A stretch of DNA of 7,254 nt. Origin: Soehngenia sp035406565 (lineage in GTDB: Bacteria; Bacillota; Clostridia; Tissierellales; Tissierellaceae). Location: NCBI GenBank assembly GCA_035406565.1, contig DAONLG010000077.1:1-7254 (forward strand), in the 5' to 3' direction. Below the pieces are notes generated by a model. That model was not told where the DNA came from. It made no database searches and saw nothing but the letters and a program-made list of their open reading frames with translations. Position numbers and translations under genes: made by a program. This document shows, piece after piece, positions 6,230-7,254 of this stretch; the first letter of the stretch is position 1; each line of letters starts with the position of its first letter.

Positions 6230-7254
6230 GTGGCAAAAGAAAACAAATTAAAAATCATTCCCTTAGGAGGACTAGGGGAAATTGGCAAAAACATGACTGT
6301 ATATGAATATAAAGATAGTATAGTCATAGTTGATTGCGGAATGACATTTCCAGGAGATGAAATGCTTGGAGTTGATGTCGTCATACCAGATGTAACTTAT
6401 TTGATGAAAAACAAAGATAAAATCAAGGGGTTACTTCTAACACATGGGCATGAAGATCATATAGGGGCAATTCCATATGTCTTAAAGAAGATCGATATGC
6501 CTATTTATGGAACAAAATTGACTATAGGTCTATTACAAAACAAACTTAAAGAGCATAACTTAGAAAACGCTAATCTAAATGTTGTAAAACATGGGGATAA
6601 ATTTAAATTGGGGTATTTTGAAATTGAATTTATCAGGACAACTCACAGCATACCTGATTCTGCAGCAATAGCATTAACTTCGCCTATAGGGACAGTAATC
6701 CAAACCGGAGATTTTAAGGTCGATTTTACACCTATTTCAGGAGATGTAATGGATTTAAATAGATTTGCTGAATTTGGGAATAAAGGAGTACTTGCATTGC
6801 TGTCTGATTCAACAAATGTAATTAGACCAGGTTATACTTTAAGTGAGAGAACTGTAGGGGAGACATTTAGAGATCTATTTTATAAAGCTGAGGGACGAAT
6901 TATTGTTGCTACTTTTGCATCAAATGTATATAGAATACAGCAAATAATTGATGCAGCTGAATTAAATGATCGTAAAGTTGTTATTTCTGGGAGATCTATG
7001 GTAAATACTGTAAATGTAGCAAACGAGCTTGGGTATTTGAGAGTTAAGCCTGAGACAATGATAGACATAAATGATATGAATAAGTACAACAAAAAAGAAA
7101 TAGTAATTATAACTACGGGAAGTCAAGGCGAGCCTATGAGCGCTTTAACTAGGATAGCAAATAATGAACATAGAAAAATTGAGCTTATGCCAGATGATAT
7201 GGTTATTATTTCAGCTACACCAATTCCTGGAAATGAAATTACTGTTTCTAAAGT
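6230..7254 (+). CDS. rnj: Ribonuclease J (metallo-beta-lactamase/beta-CASP), 3'-truncated by the window edge
   Basis: RNase J is a zinc-dependent endoribonuclease and 5'-3' exoribonuclease central to mRNA decay and rRNA maturation in Firmicutes. Only 341 residues plus two bases are visible of the usual 550 or so. The start KLKIIPLGGLGEIGKNM (6-22) is diagnostic. Zinc ligands are H72, H74, D76 and H77 in THGHEDHIGAIPY (71-83), H139 in TTHS and D161 in QTGDFK. LSDSTN (191-196) leads into the beta-CASP domain, with ATFASNVYRIQQ (228-239), SGRSM (253-257) and TTGSQGEPMSAL (295-306). GTG at 6230 is chosen because GGGAGTG (6218-6224) precedes it by five bases and the family signature begins right after. 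Whether it is RNase J1 or J2 cannot be decided; the intact HxHxDH motif predicts an active enzyme. It follows fur by 16 bases without a terminator. Confidence 0.96.
   Translation, partial: MAKENKLKIIPLGGLGEIGKNMTVYEYKDSIVIVDCGMTFPGDEMLGVDVVIPDVTYLMKNKDKIKGLLLTHGHEDHIGAIPYVLKKIDMPIYGTKLTIGLLQNKLKEHNLENANLNVVKHGDKFKLGYFEIEFIRTTHSIPDSAAIALTSPIGTVIQTGDFKVDFTPISGDVMDLNRFAEFGNKGVLALLSDSTNVIRPGYTLSERTVGETFRDLFYKAEGRIIVATFASNVYRIQQIIDAAELNDRKVVISGRSMVNTVNVANELGYLRVKPETMIDINDMNKYNKKEIVIITTGSQGEPMSALTRIANNEHRKIELMPDDMVIISATPIPGNEITVSK

Overview
The window is chromosomal, low-GC DNA read almost wholly on the + strand. The gene set and order (AI-2E-family membrane protein, alaS, ireB, ruvX, a DUF1292 gene, a Fur regulator, RNase J) point to a Firmicute. 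An aldo-keto reductase with two [4Fe-4S] ferredoxin motifs suggests a strict anaerobe of the Clostridia/Tissierellia type. The genus cannot be fixed from this sequence. No mobile element, CRISPR array, tRNA, rRNA or pseudogene is visible, and no gap between genes exceeds about 95 bases.

Layout: (1) 1-1008, the 3' part of an AI-2E-family (UPF0118) transporter gene that runs off the left edge. (2) 1009-1102, a compact intergenic region with a near-consensus promoter and a GC-rich hairpin followed by T residues. (3) alaS, full length. (4) A short AT-rich gap with a perfect inverted repeat and an extended -10 element, then ireB. (5) A strong hairpin after ireB, inside which lies the first in-frame ATG of the next reading frame; the real start of the aldo-keto reductase is probably a TTG 51 bases further on. 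(6) A tight run of the aldo-keto reductase, ruvX, the DUF1292 gene, fur and rnj, with gaps of 8-16 bases; rnj is cut by the right edge.

The order AI-2E gene - alaS - ireB - ruvX - DUF1292 matches the Bacillus subtilis block yrrI-alaS-yrzL-yrrK-yrzB, so most of the window is a conserved housekeeping neighbourhood: alanine charging, Ser/Thr-kinase signalling to the cell envelope, RNA/DNA processing and iron-responsive control. The main departure from it is the ferredoxin-type aldo-keto reductase between ireB and ruvX. Four of the six complete or 5'-complete genes downstream of alaS start with GTG or TTG.

I see no strong evidence of a previously undescribed system. The items most worth checking are the hairpin that decides the reductase start, the structured alaS leader without a T-box, and the placement of the reductase gene.
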